Source: Pseudomonas fluorescens
Lineage (GTDB): Bacteria; Pseudomonadota; Gammaproteobacteria; Pseudomonadales; Pseudomonadaceae
Assembly (NCBI RefSeq): GCF_001902145.1
Contig: NZ_MRST01000020.1
Location: 1-64,000, forward strand
Direction of reading: 5' to 3'
Length of the DNA stretch: 64,000 bases
Both the position numbers and the translations under genes were made by a program. This document shows positions 45,929 to 56,677 of this stretch, piece after piece. A model generated the notes under the pieces. The model made no database searches and was not told where the DNA came from. It saw only the letters and a program-made list of their open reading frames with translations. How positions within the stretch are numbered: position 1 is the stretch's first letter; each line of letters opens with the position of its first letter.

Positions 45929-47461
45929 TCAGTCTTCCTGCGGGGGATTCAACCGGGCGCGGCGGTTCTCCTGGAACCAGTGCAGCGCAATCAGGAGCAG
46001 CGTCGGCACGCCCAGCAGGCAGGTGATCATAAAGAAGTTGTGATACCCGAACTTCTCCACCATCACCCCTGAATAGCCGCCGATCAAACGTGGCAGCAAC
46101 AGCATGATCGAACTGAGCAGCGCATATTGGGTGGCGGAGAACTTGAGGTTGGTGAGGCTCGACAGGTAAGCCACGAACGCCGAGGTGGCCATGCCCGAAC
46201 TGAAGTTGTCCAAGGAGATGGTGACGATCAACATCTGCAGGTCGGGGCCCATGTCGGCGAGCATCACGAACAGCAGGTTGGTGCCGGCCGAGGCCACGCC
46301 GCCGATGAACAGGATCGGCAATATCCCGAACCGCACGATCAACAGGCCGCCCATGCCGGCGCCGAGCAGGGTCATGATCAGGCCGAAGATCTTGCTCACC
46401 CCGGCGATCTGGTCCTTGGTGAATCCCTGGTCGATATAGAACACGTTGGCCATGACGCCCATCACCGTGTCGGACATGCGATAGGTGGCAATCAGACCGA
46501 GCAGCAGCAGCGCCTGCCAACGGTAGCGCAGGATAAAGTCGTTGACCGGCGTGAGCACGGGCGCCAGGCCCCGGCGGCCCATGGCTGAAAGGCACAGGGT
46601 AGTGAGGGTGATATAGAGGATGGCGCGCAGGAACGCGCGGTCTTCCATCAGCAGTTCCCACAGGCTTACGCCCTGGAACAGCACGCTGGCAAAGTCGGTG
46701 TTGTACAGCTGAGTGAACATCGCCGGCACCGAGACCAACAGCACGATCAGCACAAACACTGACACCAACTGGTGCGCGAAACTGTAGCGCCCGGCCTGCA
46801 ACTGGGTGCGCAGTGGCACATCAGGTTCACGCATGAGGAAGGTGGTGAGCAACGCCGGCACCATCAACACGCCGAACAGCACATAGGTGCCGGTCCAGGC
46901 CGAGTGTTTATAGTTGAAGCCGGTGGAGCCAAAGCCTTCGGCAAAGAACAGCGCACCGGCCGTGGCCAGCAGGGCGGCGATGCGATAACCGGACATGTAG
47001 CTTGCCGCCAGGGCGGCCTGACGGCTGTCGTCGGCGATTTCCAGGCGGTAGGCATCCACCGCGATGTCTTGCGTGGCCGACGCGAAGGCGACGATCACCG
47101 CAATGGCGATCAACCAGGACAGGTGTTTTTGCGGGTCACAAAAACCCATGCCGATCAATCCGAGGATCACCAGCGATTGGGCCAGCACCAGCCAGGAGCG
47201 ACGACGCCCCAATTTGCCAAGCAACGGCAGGCGCCATTGATCGAGCAGCGGCGACCAGACCCATTTGAAGGCGTAGGCCAGGCCGATCAGGCTCGCATAA
47301 CCAATGGTCTCGCGGGCCACACCGGCTTCACGCAGCCACACCGAAAGCGTCGAAAACACCAACATGTAAGGCATGCCGGCGGCGAAACCGAGCAGCAACA
47401 GCACTAACGTCGAAGGGCTGGCATAGGCGGCGAGCGCGGCGCGCCAGGTTTTACGGGGCAT
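45929..47461 (-). CDS. ampG: AmpG-family muropeptide permease
   Basis: A major-facilitator protein of 510 residues with about 14 segments. It opens [28 protein letters not shown], the AmpG-type signature, and includes [15 protein letters not shown] and the later [20 protein letters not shown]. AmpG imports anhydro-muropeptides for cell-wall recycling, which feeds AmpR-controlled beta-lactamase induction. Pseudomonads can have two such genes, so which paralogue this is remains open. It runs toward proS and away from the alkyltransferase-like gene on the same strand. Confidence 0.9.
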   Translation of the reverse strand: MPRKTWRAALAAYASPSTLVLLLLGFAAGMPYMLVFSTLSVWLREAGVARETIGYASLIGLAYAFKWVWSPLLDQWRLPLLGKLGRRRSWLVLAQSLVILGLIGMGFCDPQKHLSWLIAIAVIVAFASATQDIAVDAYRLEIADDSRQAALAASYMSGYRIAALLATAGALFFAEGFGSTGFNYKHSAWTGTYVLFGVLMVPALLTTFLMREPDVPLRTQLQAGRYSFAHQLVSVFVLIVLLVSVPAMFTQLYNTDFASVLFQGVSLWELLMEDRAFLRAILYITLTTLCLSAMGRRGLAPVLTPVNDFILRYRWQALLLLGLIATYRMSDTVMGVMANVFYIDQGFTKDQIAGVSKIFGLIMTLLGAGMGGLLIVRFGILPILFIGGVASAGTNLLFVMLADMGPDLQMLIVTISLDNFSSGMATSAFVAYLSSLTNLKFSATQYALLSSIMLLLPRLIGGYSGVMVEKFGYHNFFMITCLLGVPTLLLIALHWFQENRRARLNPPQED

Positions 47462-47504
47462 GGGCTGGAGTCTGCCTCAGATTTGCGGAAACAAAGCGCG
47501 CACT

Positions 47505-47912
47505 CTAACCGCTGTGCTCTACCGGGCGCCAGCCATGACGCTGAATATCAACACGATTGTTCAGGATGGTGACGCCTTCGCTACGTAAACGCGCACGTTG
47601 TTCGTCACCCGAGGCGCTGCCCACCGGCAGACTTATCCGACCACCGGCAGCCAGCACCCGATGCCAGGGCAACCGCGTGTCTTGCGGCAACTGGCTCAGG
47701 GTACGCCCGACCCAGCGGGCAGCCCGCCCCAAACCGGCCAGGTGGGCCAGCTCGCCGTAACTCACCACGCAGCCTTCGGGCACCTGCGACAACGTCAGGT
47801 AGAGGGCGGTGCGGCGCATCTCGGCGGGGCTTTGTGGCGTATCGGCAGGTAGGATCACTGTGGGTATATCCGTTGAGATCGTCGTTGTTTTGTCAGAAAC
47901 GTCTGTAAACAT
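47505..47912 (-). CDS. Alkyltransferase-like protein (ATL), MGMT family without the cysteine
   Basis: A small DNA-binding protein related to the C-terminal domain of O6-alkylguanine transferase. The family motif PCHRV is PWHRVL here, so tryptophan replaces the acceptor cysteine. This is the hallmark of ATL proteins, which bind alkylated guanine and hand it to nucleotide excision repair. VVSYGELAHLAGLGRAARWVG is the preceding DNA-recognition segment. The start is uncertain: ATG 47912 (135 residues), GTG 47855 (116) and ATG 47819 (104) are possible, and none has a strong ribosome site. TATATT near 47930 could be its -10 box. Confidence 0.85.
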   Translation of the reverse strand: MFTDVSDKTTTISTDIPTVILPADTPQSPAEMRRTALYLTLSQVPEGCVVSYGELAHLAGLGRAARWVGRTLSQLPQDTRLPWHRVLAAGGRISLPVGSASGDEQRARLRSEGVTILNNRVDIQRHGWRPVEHSG

Positions 47913-48013
47913 GACGATGAGTATTGAACTCAATATAAATCCTTGAGTCAGTTCTAGCCATGTAACACTATAACGCCCCTTATTTTCGCCAACCCCGAGT
48001 CCCGTACTTGCTT

Positions 48014-49021
48014 ATGTTGTCCAGAACCCTGTTGTGCCTTGCTGTTTTCAGTGCTTCCACGCCCTTGCTCGCCGATACCGTCTGGTTGAAAAACGGTGAT
48101 CGGCTCACCGGCAAGATCAAAGTCTTCGACGGTGGCAAGTTGCTGATCCAAACCGACTACGCGGGCTCCATTGCGGTGGACTGGAAACAGGTCAAAACCC
48201 TGGAAAGTGATCAGGAACTGCTGGTCAAGCAGGACGCCTACAGCGGTGAAAAGGCCAAGTCCTTGCAGGCATCGGATGATGGCAAGGTGGTGCTGGCCAA
48301 TGGCGAGGCGCCCAAGACGGTGGAACTGGCAAGTATCCAACAGATCATGAAGCCCAAGCCCGTGATCGAAGACCTGGTGTGGAAGGGTAACGTCGACCTG
48401 GCGCTGGACTACAAGCGCGCGGACAAAGACACCAACGACTACGACATCGACTTCAAGACCTCGGCCCGTCACGGCCAGTGGCGCCATACGGGCAAGGGCG
48501 AATACAACCGCGAGTTCCAGGACGACGTCACCACCACCGACAACTGGGCCCTGGAATACGACCTGGACCGCTTTATCACCGAACACTGGTTCTGGCAGGG
48601 GCGACTGACCTACAAGCGCGACAAGGTCGAAGACCTGGCGCGCCAGCGCACCGTGGGTACCGGCCCGGGCTACCAGTTCTGGGATGATGAGTTGGGTGCG
48701 TTCTCCCTCGGATCGCTGGTCAACCGCACCGATTACGAATATGCCGACGGCGGCAAGGACAACTTCTATTCCCTGGCCATGAAGTGGAACTACAACCGCT
48801 ACCTGGTGGGCAAGACCGTGGAGTTCTTCACCAACGGCGAATTGGGCAAGCCTCTGGACGGTCCGGCCGATTACTCCCTGGATGCCGAGATGGGCCTGCG
48901 CTACAAAGTCACCGAATGGGCGTCCCTCAACCTCAAGGCCGAGCGTGACGTCATCAGCGGCGACTCCGACAGCAGCTTGAGCAAGACCCGCTACACCGCA
49001 GGCTTCGGCGTGGCCTGGTAA
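48014..49021 (+). CDS. DUF481 outer-membrane-like protein
   Basis: A 335-residue exported protein with a signal peptide (about 1-21, cleavage after LLA). A short N-terminal domain with DTVWLKNGDRLTGKIKVFDGGKLLIQTDYAGSIAVDW resembles a small beta domain. The C-terminal 220 residues alternate aromatic and polar residues as in a beta-barrel and match DUF481, ending FGVAW. No transport or enzymatic role is established. The ATG at 48014 is preferred to a TTG six bases earlier. It is divergent from the ATL gene. Confidence 0.82.
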   Translation: MLSRTLLCLAVFSASTPLLADTVWLKNGDRLTGKIKVFDGGKLLIQTDYAGSIAVDWKQVKTLESDQELLVKQDAYSGEKAKSLQASDDGKVVLANGEAPKTVELASIQQIMKPKPVIEDLVWKGNVDLALDYKRADKDTNDYDIDFKTSARHGQWRHTGKGEYNREFQDDVTTTDNWALEYDLDRFITEHWFWQGRLTYKRDKVEDLARQRTVGTGPGYQFWDDELGAFSLGSLVNRTDYEYADGGKDNFYSLAMKWNYNRYLVGKTVEFFTNGELGKPLDGPADYSLDAEMGLRYKVTEWASLNLKAERDVISGDSDSSLSKTRYTAGFGVAW

Positions 49022-49123
49022 ACCGGCGTCGGCCACTCTGGCAACCTGCGCAGATATTGATTACCTTGTGTTGAGATCCATTCCCATATGCCATGGGCCG
49101 CGGAACACCCGAGGAGTCATCTA

Positions 49124-49855
49124 TTGAGCACGCAGGTTGCCAAGAACGCCCGAGAGCTGTTGCTCAAGGAATACCGTGGGGCGCTCGCCACACAGTCCAA
49201 AGCCATGCCCGGCTTTCCCTTCGGCTCGGTGGTGCCCTACTGCCTGGACGAGCAGGGCCGCCCGCTGATCCTGATCAGCCGCATTGCCCAGCACACCCAT
49301 AACCTGCAAAAAGATCCCAAGTGTTCGCTGCTGGTGGGTGAGCGCGAGGCCGATGATGTGCAAGCCGTCGGGCGCCTGACCTACCTGGCCGAAGCCGAGA
49401 AGCTGGAAGACCCTGCCGCCATCGAAGCGGCTGCAGAGCGCTACTACCGCTACTTCCCCGATTCGGCCAACTACCACAAGGCCCACGATTTCGATTTCTG
49501 GGTGCTCAAGCCGGTGCGCCACCGTTATATCGGTGGGTTTGGCGCGATCCATTGGGTCGACCAGTTGACCTTGGCCAATCCATTTGCGGGCAAGGCCGAG
49601 CGCAGCATGATCGAGCACATGAACAGCGATCACGCCAAGGCCATCGCCCATTACGTCGAGCTTGGCGGCTTGCCGACCACCGAGCCTGCGCAGTTGGCCG
49701 GTATCGATAGCGAAGGCATGCACCTGCGCATTGGACAATCGTTGCATTGGCTAGGGTTTGCCGAGCCCTGCAACACGCCGACACAAGTACGTGAAGCCCT
49801 GGTTTCATTGGCGCACGCTGAAGCCTGGCCGAAAAAAACCGCGGCTACTGCTTGA
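49124..49855 (+). CDS. HugZ-like FMN-binding split-barrel protein
   Basis: A 243-residue protein. The N-terminal pyridoxamine-5'-phosphate-oxidase-like barrel contains FPFGSVVPYCLDEQGRPLILISRIAQHTHNLQKDPKCSLLV. The C-terminal DUF2470 domain (about 165-235) has IEHMNSDHAKAIAHY, with the histidines used for heme in HugZ. The family includes heme oxygenases and oxidoreductases. The TTG at 49124 is chosen because GAGGAG lies seven bases upstream and the protein then starts STQVAKNARELLLKEYRG; an ATG at 49088 lacks a ribosome site. Confidence 0.83.
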   Translation: MSTQVAKNARELLLKEYRGALATQSKAMPGFPFGSVVPYCLDEQGRPLILISRIAQHTHNLQKDPKCSLLVGEREADDVQAVGRLTYLAEAEKLEDPAAIEAAAERYYRYFPDSANYHKAHDFDFWVLKPVRHRYIGGFGAIHWVDQLTLANPFAGKAERSMIEHMNSDHAKAIAHYVELGGLPTTEPAQLAGIDSEGMHLRIGQSLHWLGFAEPCNTPTQVREALVSLAHAEAWPKKTAATA

Positions 49856-49921
49856 ATTCACACAACGGCGACGTCATCTAAGGTGAACTGGCAAGGCATT
49901 CTTGCGTTGAGGAACCATTTG

Positions 49922-50398
49922 ATGCGCCCTTTTTTATTGCTCTTTCTGCTGTTCCCGGTGCTGGAGCTGTTCGTATTCGTTAAAGTCAGCGGTGCGATCG
50001 GGTTTTTCCCGGCGCTGTTGCTGATCATCGCCGGCTCCATGCTCGGTGTGCTGGTGCTGCGTGTCGCCGGCCTGGCAACCGCGCTGCGTGCCCGTGAAAG
50101 CCTGAACCGCGGCGAACTGCCGGCCCAGACCATGCTTGAGGGCCTGATGATGGCCCTGGCCGGTGGCCTGCTGATCCTGCCGGGCTTTATCAGCGATGTG
50201 CTCGGCCTGGTGCTGTTGCTGCCGTTCACCCGCAAGCTGCTGGCTGGCAAGATGCGCCAGCGTGCCGAAGAGGCCGCGATTCGCCAGCGTGCGTTCGCCG
50301 ACGACCTGCAACCCCGTGGCGGCCCGGCTCCGCGCCAACCCCTGGGGCGTGAAGGTGATGTGATCGAAGGCGAATTCGAACACCGCGACCCTAAGTAA
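49922..50398 (+). CDS. fxsA: FxsA family membrane protein
   Basis: A 158-residue inner-membrane protein with about four segments in its first 115 residues (FLLLFLLFPVLELFVFVKV, ALLLIIAGSMLGVLVLRV, GLLILPGFISDVLGLVLLLPFTR). Its charged C-terminal tail ends EGEFEHRDPK. In Escherichia coli FxsA interferes with F-plasmid exclusion of phage T7; its normal role is unknown. It is immediately upstream of groESL, with its own terminator between, as in many relatives. Confidence 0.9.
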   Translation: MRPFLLLFLLFPVLELFVFVKVSGAIGFFPALLLIIAGSMLGVLVLRVAGLATALRARESLNRGELPAQTMLEGLMMALAGGLLILPGFISDVLGLVLLLPFTRKLLAGKMRQRAEEAAIRQRAFADDLQPRGGPAPRQPLGREGDVIEGEFEHRDPK

Positions 50399-50410
50399 CC
50401 GCTTCACTGG

Positions 50411-50440
50411 CACGGCACCTTCGGGTGCCGTGTTGCATTT
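50411..50440 (+). terminator. Terminator after fxsA
   Basis: CACGGCACC-TTCG-GGTGCCGTG, a nine-base stem capped by the stable TTCG loop, followed by TTGCATTT. Confidence 0.8.
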
Positions 50441-50477
50441 ATCCTTGAACCGACACAAAAAATTTCATCCCCGGCCC

Positions 50478-50505
50478 CTTGTAATAAGCCTGGGCGCCCT
50501 TATGT
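50478..50505 (+). promoter_or_regulatory. Candidate sigma-32 promoter of groESL
   Basis: CTTGTAA (50478-50484) resembles the heat-shock -35 element CTTGAA, and CCCTTATGT (50497-50505) resembles CCCCATNT, with 13 bases between. It lies about 140 bases before groES. The match is imperfect. Confidence 0.35.
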
Positions 50506-50645
50506 AACGGTCACCGCAAGGTTTCTGGTGGTGACACTAGACAGACTTCCGCGTCTCGCCCCGCGAGCCGCGACCGGCACCGCCGGAATTTAACCCGCCG
50601 GAATTGATACCGGCCGATGAAAAATACACTTAGGAGAGATCGACA

Positions 50646-50939
50646 ATGAAGCTTCGTCCTCTGCATGACCGCGTCGTCATCCGTCGCAGTGAAGAAGAAA
50701 AGAAAACCGCTGGCGGCATCGTCCTGCCAGGTTCGGCTGCTGAAAAAGCCAACCACGGTGTGATTCTGGCTGCGGGTCCGGGCAAGGCTCTGGAAAACGG
50801 TGAAATACGTGCGCTGGCCGTGAAAGTGGGTGACAAGGTTGTTTTCGGCCCTTACTCCGGCAGCAACACTGTGAAAGTCGACGGCGAAGACCTGCTGGTA
50901 ATGAGCGAGAACGAGATTCTTGCCGTTCTGGAAGACTGA
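50646..50939 (+). CDS. groES: Co-chaperonin GroES
   Basis: The 97-residue lid of the chaperonin. It starts [29 protein letters not shown], contains the mobile loop, and continues [38 protein letters not shown]. The ATG follows AGGAGAG. It is cotranscribed with groEL, 51 bases downstream. Confidence 0.98.
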   Translation: MKLRPLHDRVVIRRSEEEKKTAGGIVLPGSAAEKANHGVILAAGPGKALENGEIRALAVKVGDKVVFGPYSGSNTVKVDGEDLLVMSENEILAVLED

Positions 50940-50978
50940 TTTCCCCGCTCATTTTCCCGTTACTACTAAAGTATTTAA

Positions 50979-52637
<1,659 letters not shown>

Positions 52638-52658
52638 GCCAGCCTTACCCGGCACTAT

Positions 52659-52697
52659 AAAAAGCCCCGCCTGCAGTGATGCAGGCGGGGCTTTTTT
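52659..52697 (+). terminator. Terminator of groESL
   Basis: AAGCCCCGCCTGCA/TGCAGGCGGGGCTT stem followed by TTTT, about 22 bases after the groEL stop. Confidence 0.95.
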
Positions 52698-52764
52698 ATG
52701 AGCGGCTGTATCTACCCGACGGCGGCCTGACAGCCACGCTTATCTAACTGATGCGCCGCGGTCA

Positions 52765-53047
52765 AAATGTGGGAGCTGGCTTGCCTGCGAAGACGGCCTG
52801 CCAGCGTGCAGGAATGTTGGATCAGGGCGAGTTCATATCCGTTATTCAGGCAACGGCCATCTAGGGGGCCGCCCTGACGGCGGCTAACTCTGCATTCTGC
52901 CGGGTTACCCACGAATTCAAGCCTGCGTTCGGCCAGCGTGGTTTAACGGGGCGCCTGAGATCAAGATCAAAAGCAGATCAGGATCAAGAGCGGCGCGCTT
53001 CGCATCGTGGTTACCGTTGGCTTTCGCAGGCAAGCCAGCTCCCACAT
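52765..53047. repeat. Widely spaced inverted REP pair in a 370-base gene-free stretch
   Basis: AAATGTGGGAGCTGGCTTGC (52765-52784) and its complement (53028-53047) face each other about 240 bases apart, unlike the compact doublets elsewhere. Between them lies low-complexity text such as GATCAAGATCAAAAGC repeated near 52961-52990. I see no gene in 52698-53067. Confidence 0.75.
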
Positions 53048-53067
53048 TTGATCTTCGTTGCATTCGC

Positions 53068-53793
53068 TTAACCGACCGGCATTACGGCTTGCCGTGAAGG
53101 CCGGTACAGCAACAAGCAATACAGCCCCAGGCAGATCAGCCAGCAAAAGATCGCTGTCCACACGTTGTGGGAAAAGAAATGCGCACCTTGCAGCATGCGA
53201 CTGACTGAAAACACGCTGCCCAGGCTGAAGGCAAAGATGAACGCGTAGCGCGCCAGCCGCGGCCGCCGATCCCGCAGGGCAAAGAACCAGGCGAACAAGG
53301 CAAACCCTGTGGCTGCATGCCCGCCGGGCCAGCAGCGGCCGGGTTTATCGGTCGGCGGGCGCGGGCTGAGCAGTTCGCTGTAGGTTTCCTGGCCGCCGAA
53401 TTCCTTGAGGCTCCAGGGGCATTGCACGGCGGTGATGGTTTTCAATGGCGACACGAACGCCGTCGCCATTCCCAGCGACAGCACCAGGCACACCAGTTCA
53501 CGGCGGTACGGCTTGAGTCGCTGCAGGATGAAGCTGCCGACCAGGCCCAGAATCGCCAGCACCGAAAACAGGATCACCAGTTGCTTGGCACGGTCATGCA
53601 GGATGTCTTCAAGCAAGAAGCTATAGCGGCCAATAAAGCCGCCAGCCTCTGCGCTGTAGAAATGCCTGGCCAGGTCCATGTCCAGTGATGTCAGCTCCAG
53701 CAACAGCATGGCCACTGCAGCGCTGGCAGGCAGGCCCAGGCACAGCCAGAAATCAAGCGGTTTGGAAACCGGTAAAGAGGAGGGGGATTTCAT
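53068..53793 (-). CDS. PAP2-family membrane phosphatase
   Basis: A 241-residue inner-membrane protein with about six segments. The central PAP2 motif is PGGHAATGFALFAW. The third motif is SRMLQGAHFFSHNVW, where the usual final aspartate is histidine 12 positions from the serine, and the first motif reads KTITAVQCPW rather than KxxxxxxRP. It may act on a lipid pyrophosphate or lipid A phosphate. The ATG at 53793 follows AAGG at good spacing. It lies downstream of the LtaS-type gene on the same strand, with a terminator between. Confidence 0.85.
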   Translation of the reverse strand: MKSPSSLPVSKPLDFWLCLGLPASAAVAMLLLELTSLDMDLARHFYSAEAGGFIGRYSFLLEDILHDRAKQLVILFSVLAILGLVGSFILQRLKPYRRELVCLVLSLGMATAFVSPLKTITAVQCPWSLKEFGGQETYSELLSPRPPTDKPGRCWPGGHAATGFALFAWFFALRDRRPRLARYAFIFAFSLGSVFSVSRMLQGAHFFSHNVWTAIFCWLICLGLYCLLLYRPSRQAVMPVG

Positions 53794-53807
53794 CACGAAC
53801 CTTGGTG

Positions 53808-53841
53808 AAAAAGCCCCGTACTCACCTGCACGGGGCTTTTT
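53808..53841 (-). terminator. Terminator between the LtaS-type and PAP2 genes
   Basis: AAAAAGCCCCGT/ACGGGGCTTTTT stem with a loop of about ten bases, a few bases after the minus-strand LtaS-type stop (53844). Confidence 0.88.
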
Positions 53842-53843
53842 GA

Positions 53844-55793
53844 TTAGCGTTTGCTTAAGACTGGAGCCTCTTCCTTGGGCGCTTTCCAGCTCAGCAGTTG
53901 CTGTTTGTAGTCATAACTGGCGGCCTGGTAGTAGGTGATCGCCCGTTGAATCAAAGGGTCATCGCTACCGACGCGCAGCTCCTGGCTCTCGCCCAGGGCC
54001 CGGTCGTGGCGACGCAAGCCTTGGCGCGGACTGAGGATTGCCAGGTCCTTGCCATCAAACAGACCCAGGTGCTGGTAATTGCCCACTACCACCCGTGCAG
54101 GCAATGGGTTGTCTTGCAGCAGGTTGCGGCCAAAGAATGTCGATTCGTAGCTCAGGTTGAGCAGGCCCAACAAGGTCGGCGCCAGATCGATCTGGCTCGC
54201 CAGTTGGGTGGACTCCCGTGCGTCGATCAGCTTGGGCGCGTAGATAAACAGCGGGATCTGGTAGTTGGTGATAGGCAGGTCTTCCTTGCCCGCGCTGCCG
54301 GCGGTGTGGTCGGCGACGAACACGAAGATCGTATTATCGAACCACGGTTTCTGGCGGGCGGCCTCAAGGAACTGGCCGATGGCGTAGTCGGTGTATTTCA
54401 CCGCGCCGTCGCGGCCCTTGCCGGACTTGATGTCGATACGCCCGTCCGGGTAGGTGTAAGGACGGTGGTTGGAGGTGGTCATCAGTTGCAGCAAGAACGG
54501 CTGTTGCTTGGCGTAGTCGGCGTCGGCCAGTTTCAAGGTCTGCTTGAACAGGTCTTCGTCCGCCATGCCCCAGGCGTTTTTGAAGGAGATTTCTGACTCG
54601 GGCACGCTGCTCTGGTCCACCACCCGATAGCCGTTGCCGCTGAAGAACGCGTTCATATTGTCGAAGTAACCGCGCCCGCCATAGACAAACACGCTGTCAT
54701 AACCGATGGCCGAGAGCTGTTGCCCAAGGCTGGCGAACCCGCTTTCACGGCCGATGCGCTTGACGATCGAACGCCCCGGCGTCGGTGGAATTGCCAGGGT
54801 AATGGCTTCCAGGCCGCGGTCGGTGCGCGTACCGGTGGCGTAGAAGTTATTGAAGTACAGGCTCTGTTGGCGCAATGCATCCAGGTTGGGCGTGAGGTTG
54901 CGCGTATCGCCATTGCTGCCCATGTACTTGGCGCTGAAACTCTCGATGGTCACCAGTACGATGTTGGGCTTGCGCAGTGTGCCGGGGTTGGTGATGGCAC
55001 GGCGAATATCCAGCGGGTCCTGGTCGATAAAGCGGGCGTTGGGTTCACTGAGTTCGGCGCGCAATTGCTTGGCGACGACGTCGGTCGGCAGGCTTTTGTA
55101 GAACTGGGTGTAGTCCAGTTCGTTGTTACGGAACGCGGCAAAGAACTGATAGGGGCCGTTGCTGGCCAATTCGTTGTTGTACGCGTTGCCGCCTTGGGTG
55201 CGCGGGCTGTCCTGGCTGACCAGTTGCAGGCTGAGGCCGGCGAGCACCAACAGGCCCAGGGCGTTGACCAAACGGCCACGCAGTGCAGGCAATGGCGCTG
55301 CCATCGCGGCATTGAAGGGTTTGCGCAGAGCCACGCTCAGCAGGATAGCCAGCATTGCCAGCAGGCTCAGCAGCTTGCCGATCGGATAGGACTCCAGCAG
55401 GTTGTTCAATACCTCATCGGAGTACACCAGGTAATCGACGGCGATAAAGTTGAAGCGCACGCCAAACTCATCCCAGAACAGCCATTCGGCCACCGAAGTG
55501 AACAGCATGGCGAACAGGCTGACGGTCAGCACCGCTTGCAGGAACCAGCGATGGCCACGACGGCGCCACAAGGCAGGTGGGCAGAGCAGCACATACAGGC
55601 CAAGCGGCAAAGCTGCATAGGCGAGGAAGGCCAGGTCGTAGAGCACACCCACGCCAAACACCGGCAGCAGGTTGCCGCCGACTTCATCCAGGTGAGTGAT
55701 GAGCAGCACACTGCGGGTGAGCAGGAAAACCACTAACCAGGCACCGGTGATCAACAGCAAATAGCGCATTGGCGCGGTTTTGAAAAAACCCAT
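53844..55793 (-). CDS. LtaS-type sulfatase-fold transferase (phosphoglycerol/phosphoethanolamine-like)
   Basis: A membrane protein of 649 residues. About five segments occupy the first 200 residues. The periplasmic alkaline-phosphatase/sulfatase domain starts NIVLVTIESFSAKYMG and has the nucleophilic threonine 324 in ATGTRTDRGLEAI, then VFVADHTAGSA for metal ligands. Gram-positive LtaS adds glycerol phosphate to teichoic acid; Gram-negative relatives modify periplasmic glucans or lipid A. The substrate cannot be assigned. The gene is divergent from colR across 200 bases, beside PAP2, suggesting envelope modification. Confidence 0.85.
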   Translation of the reverse strand: MGFFKTAPMRYLLLITGAWLVVFLLTRSVLLITHLDEVGGNLLPVFGVGVLYDLAFLAYAALPLGLYVLLCPPALWRRRGHRWFLQAVLTVSLFAMLFTSVAEWLFWDEFGVRFNFIAVDYLVYSDEVLNNLLESYPIGKLLSLLAMLAILLSVALRKPFNAAMAAPLPALRGRLVNALGLLVLAGLSLQLVSQDSPRTQGGNAYNNELASNGPYQFFAAFRNNELDYTQFYKSLPTDVVAKQLRAELSEPNARFIDQDPLDIRRAITNPGTLRKPNIVLVTIESFSAKYMGSNGDTRNLTPNLDALRQQSLYFNNFYATGTRTDRGLEAITLAIPPTPGRSIVKRIGRESGFASLGQQLSAIGYDSVFVYGGRGYFDNMNAFFSGNGYRVVDQSSVPESEISFKNAWGMADEDLFKQTLKLADADYAKQQPFLLQLMTTSNHRPYTYPDGRIDIKSGKGRDGAVKYTDYAIGQFLEAARQKPWFDNTIFVFVADHTAGSAGKEDLPITNYQIPLFIYAPKLIDARESTQLASQIDLAPTLLGLLNLSYESTFFGRNLLQDNPLPARVVVGNYQHLGLFDGKDLAILSPRQGLRRHDRALGESQELRVGSDDPLIQRAITYYQAASYDYKQQLLSWKAPKEEAPVLSKR

Positions 55794-55860
55794 GTCTATG
55801 TTCCTTAGAGCAATGGGGGCGATCTTCTTCCTGAGGCTGTAGTCAGTTTGTGAAGCTATA

Positions 55861-55876
55861 GTGAAAAACCTGTTCG
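55861..55876 (-). promoter_or_regulatory. Candidate ColR binding site, between the LtaS-type gene and colR
   Basis: On the minus strand CGAACAGGTTTTTCAC agrees at the fixed positions (A, C and TTTTTCAC) with the ColR consensus I recall for Pseudomonas putida. It lies 68 bases before the LtaS-type start, in the divergent region with colR. Confidence 0.4.
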
Positions 55877-55993
55877 GCTCTGCAAACAGTTGAAAACCTT
55901 TATCAGCGGGGCTCTGCGCTCTATCCCTGAGCCCCGCTTGGCCTTAAGCTGCGCGAGCCAACACGGCCGTTACCGCGTACGGAGACACTGCCC

Positions 55994-56677
55994 ATGCGAA
56001 TTCTATTGGTTGAAGACAACCGCGATATCCTCGCCAACCTGGCCGACTACCTGGGGCTCAAAGGCTACACAGTGGACTGTGCGCAGGACGGTTTGTCGGG
56101 CCTGCACCTAGCGGCCACCGAGCATTACGACCTGATCGTGCTCGACATCATGCTGCCCGGCATCGATGGCTACACCCTGTGCAAGCGCCTGCGCGAAGAC
56201 GCGCGTCGCGATACGCCGGTGATCATGCTCACCGCTCGCGACCAATTGGACGACCGGCTGCAGGGCTTCAAGTCCGGCGCCGATGACTACCTGCTCAAAC
56301 CGTTCGCCTTGTCGGAACTGGCTGCGCGTATCGAAGCGGTGCTGCGCCGTGCCCAGGGCGGCGGGCGTCGTGCCCTGCAGGTGGGTGACCTGAACTACGA
56401 CCTCGATACGCTGGAAGTCACCCGCGAAGGGCGCCTGCTCAAGCTCAACCCCGTGGGCCTGAAACTGCTCGCCGTGCTGATGCAGAAAAGCCCGCACGTT
56501 CTGCGCCGGGAAATTCTCGAAGAAGCCCTGTGGGGCGACGACTGTCCGGACAGCGACAGCCTGCGCAGCCACGTTCATCAACTGCGCCAAGTGATCGACA
56601 AACCCTTCGCCAAGCCGTTGCTGCAAACGGTGCACGGTGTGGGTTATCGCCTGGCCGAGGGTCGTGATGGAGTTTAA
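55994..56677 (+). CDS. colR: Two-component response regulator ColR (OmpR family)
   Basis: A 227-residue regulator. The receiver begins MRILLVEDNRDILANLADYLG, with phospho-acceptor D51 (IVLDIMLPG) and lysine in DYLLKPFALSEL. The winged-helix domain (about 125-225) includes HVLRREILEEALWGDD, SDSLRSHVHQLRQVID and VHGVGYRLAEG. It overlaps colS by 11 bases. The identity as ColR rests on sequence character and on the following methyltransferase and inaA genes, as in P. putida and P. aeruginosa. ColR responds to zinc, iron and other metals and maintains membrane integrity. Confidence 0.9.
   Translation: MRILLVEDNRDILANLADYLGLKGYTVDCAQDGLSGLHLAATEHYDLIVLDIMLPGIDGYTLCKRLREDARRDTPVIMLTARDQLDDRLQGFKSGADDYLLKPFALSELAARIEAVLRRAQGGGRRALQVGDLNYDLDTLEVTREGRLLKLNPVGLKLLAVLMQKSPHVLRREILEEALWGDDCPDSDSLRSHVHQLRQVIDKPFAKPLLQTVHGVGYRLAEGRDGV

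Noticed and set aside
45744..46661. Upstream continuation of the proS reading frame (about 300 extra codons)
   Set aside because: The extension is antisense to the AmpG-type gene and crosses a REP doublet. The normal ProS N-terminus starts at the ATG at 45743.
50444..50474. CTTGAA followed by CCCC as a heat-shock promoter
   Set aside because: The gap is about 19 bases, too long for sigma-32; the pair at 50478-50505 fits better.
52712..52912. 66-codon minus-strand frame after groEL
   Set aside because: It overlaps REP sequence, lacks a ribosome site and has no protein character.
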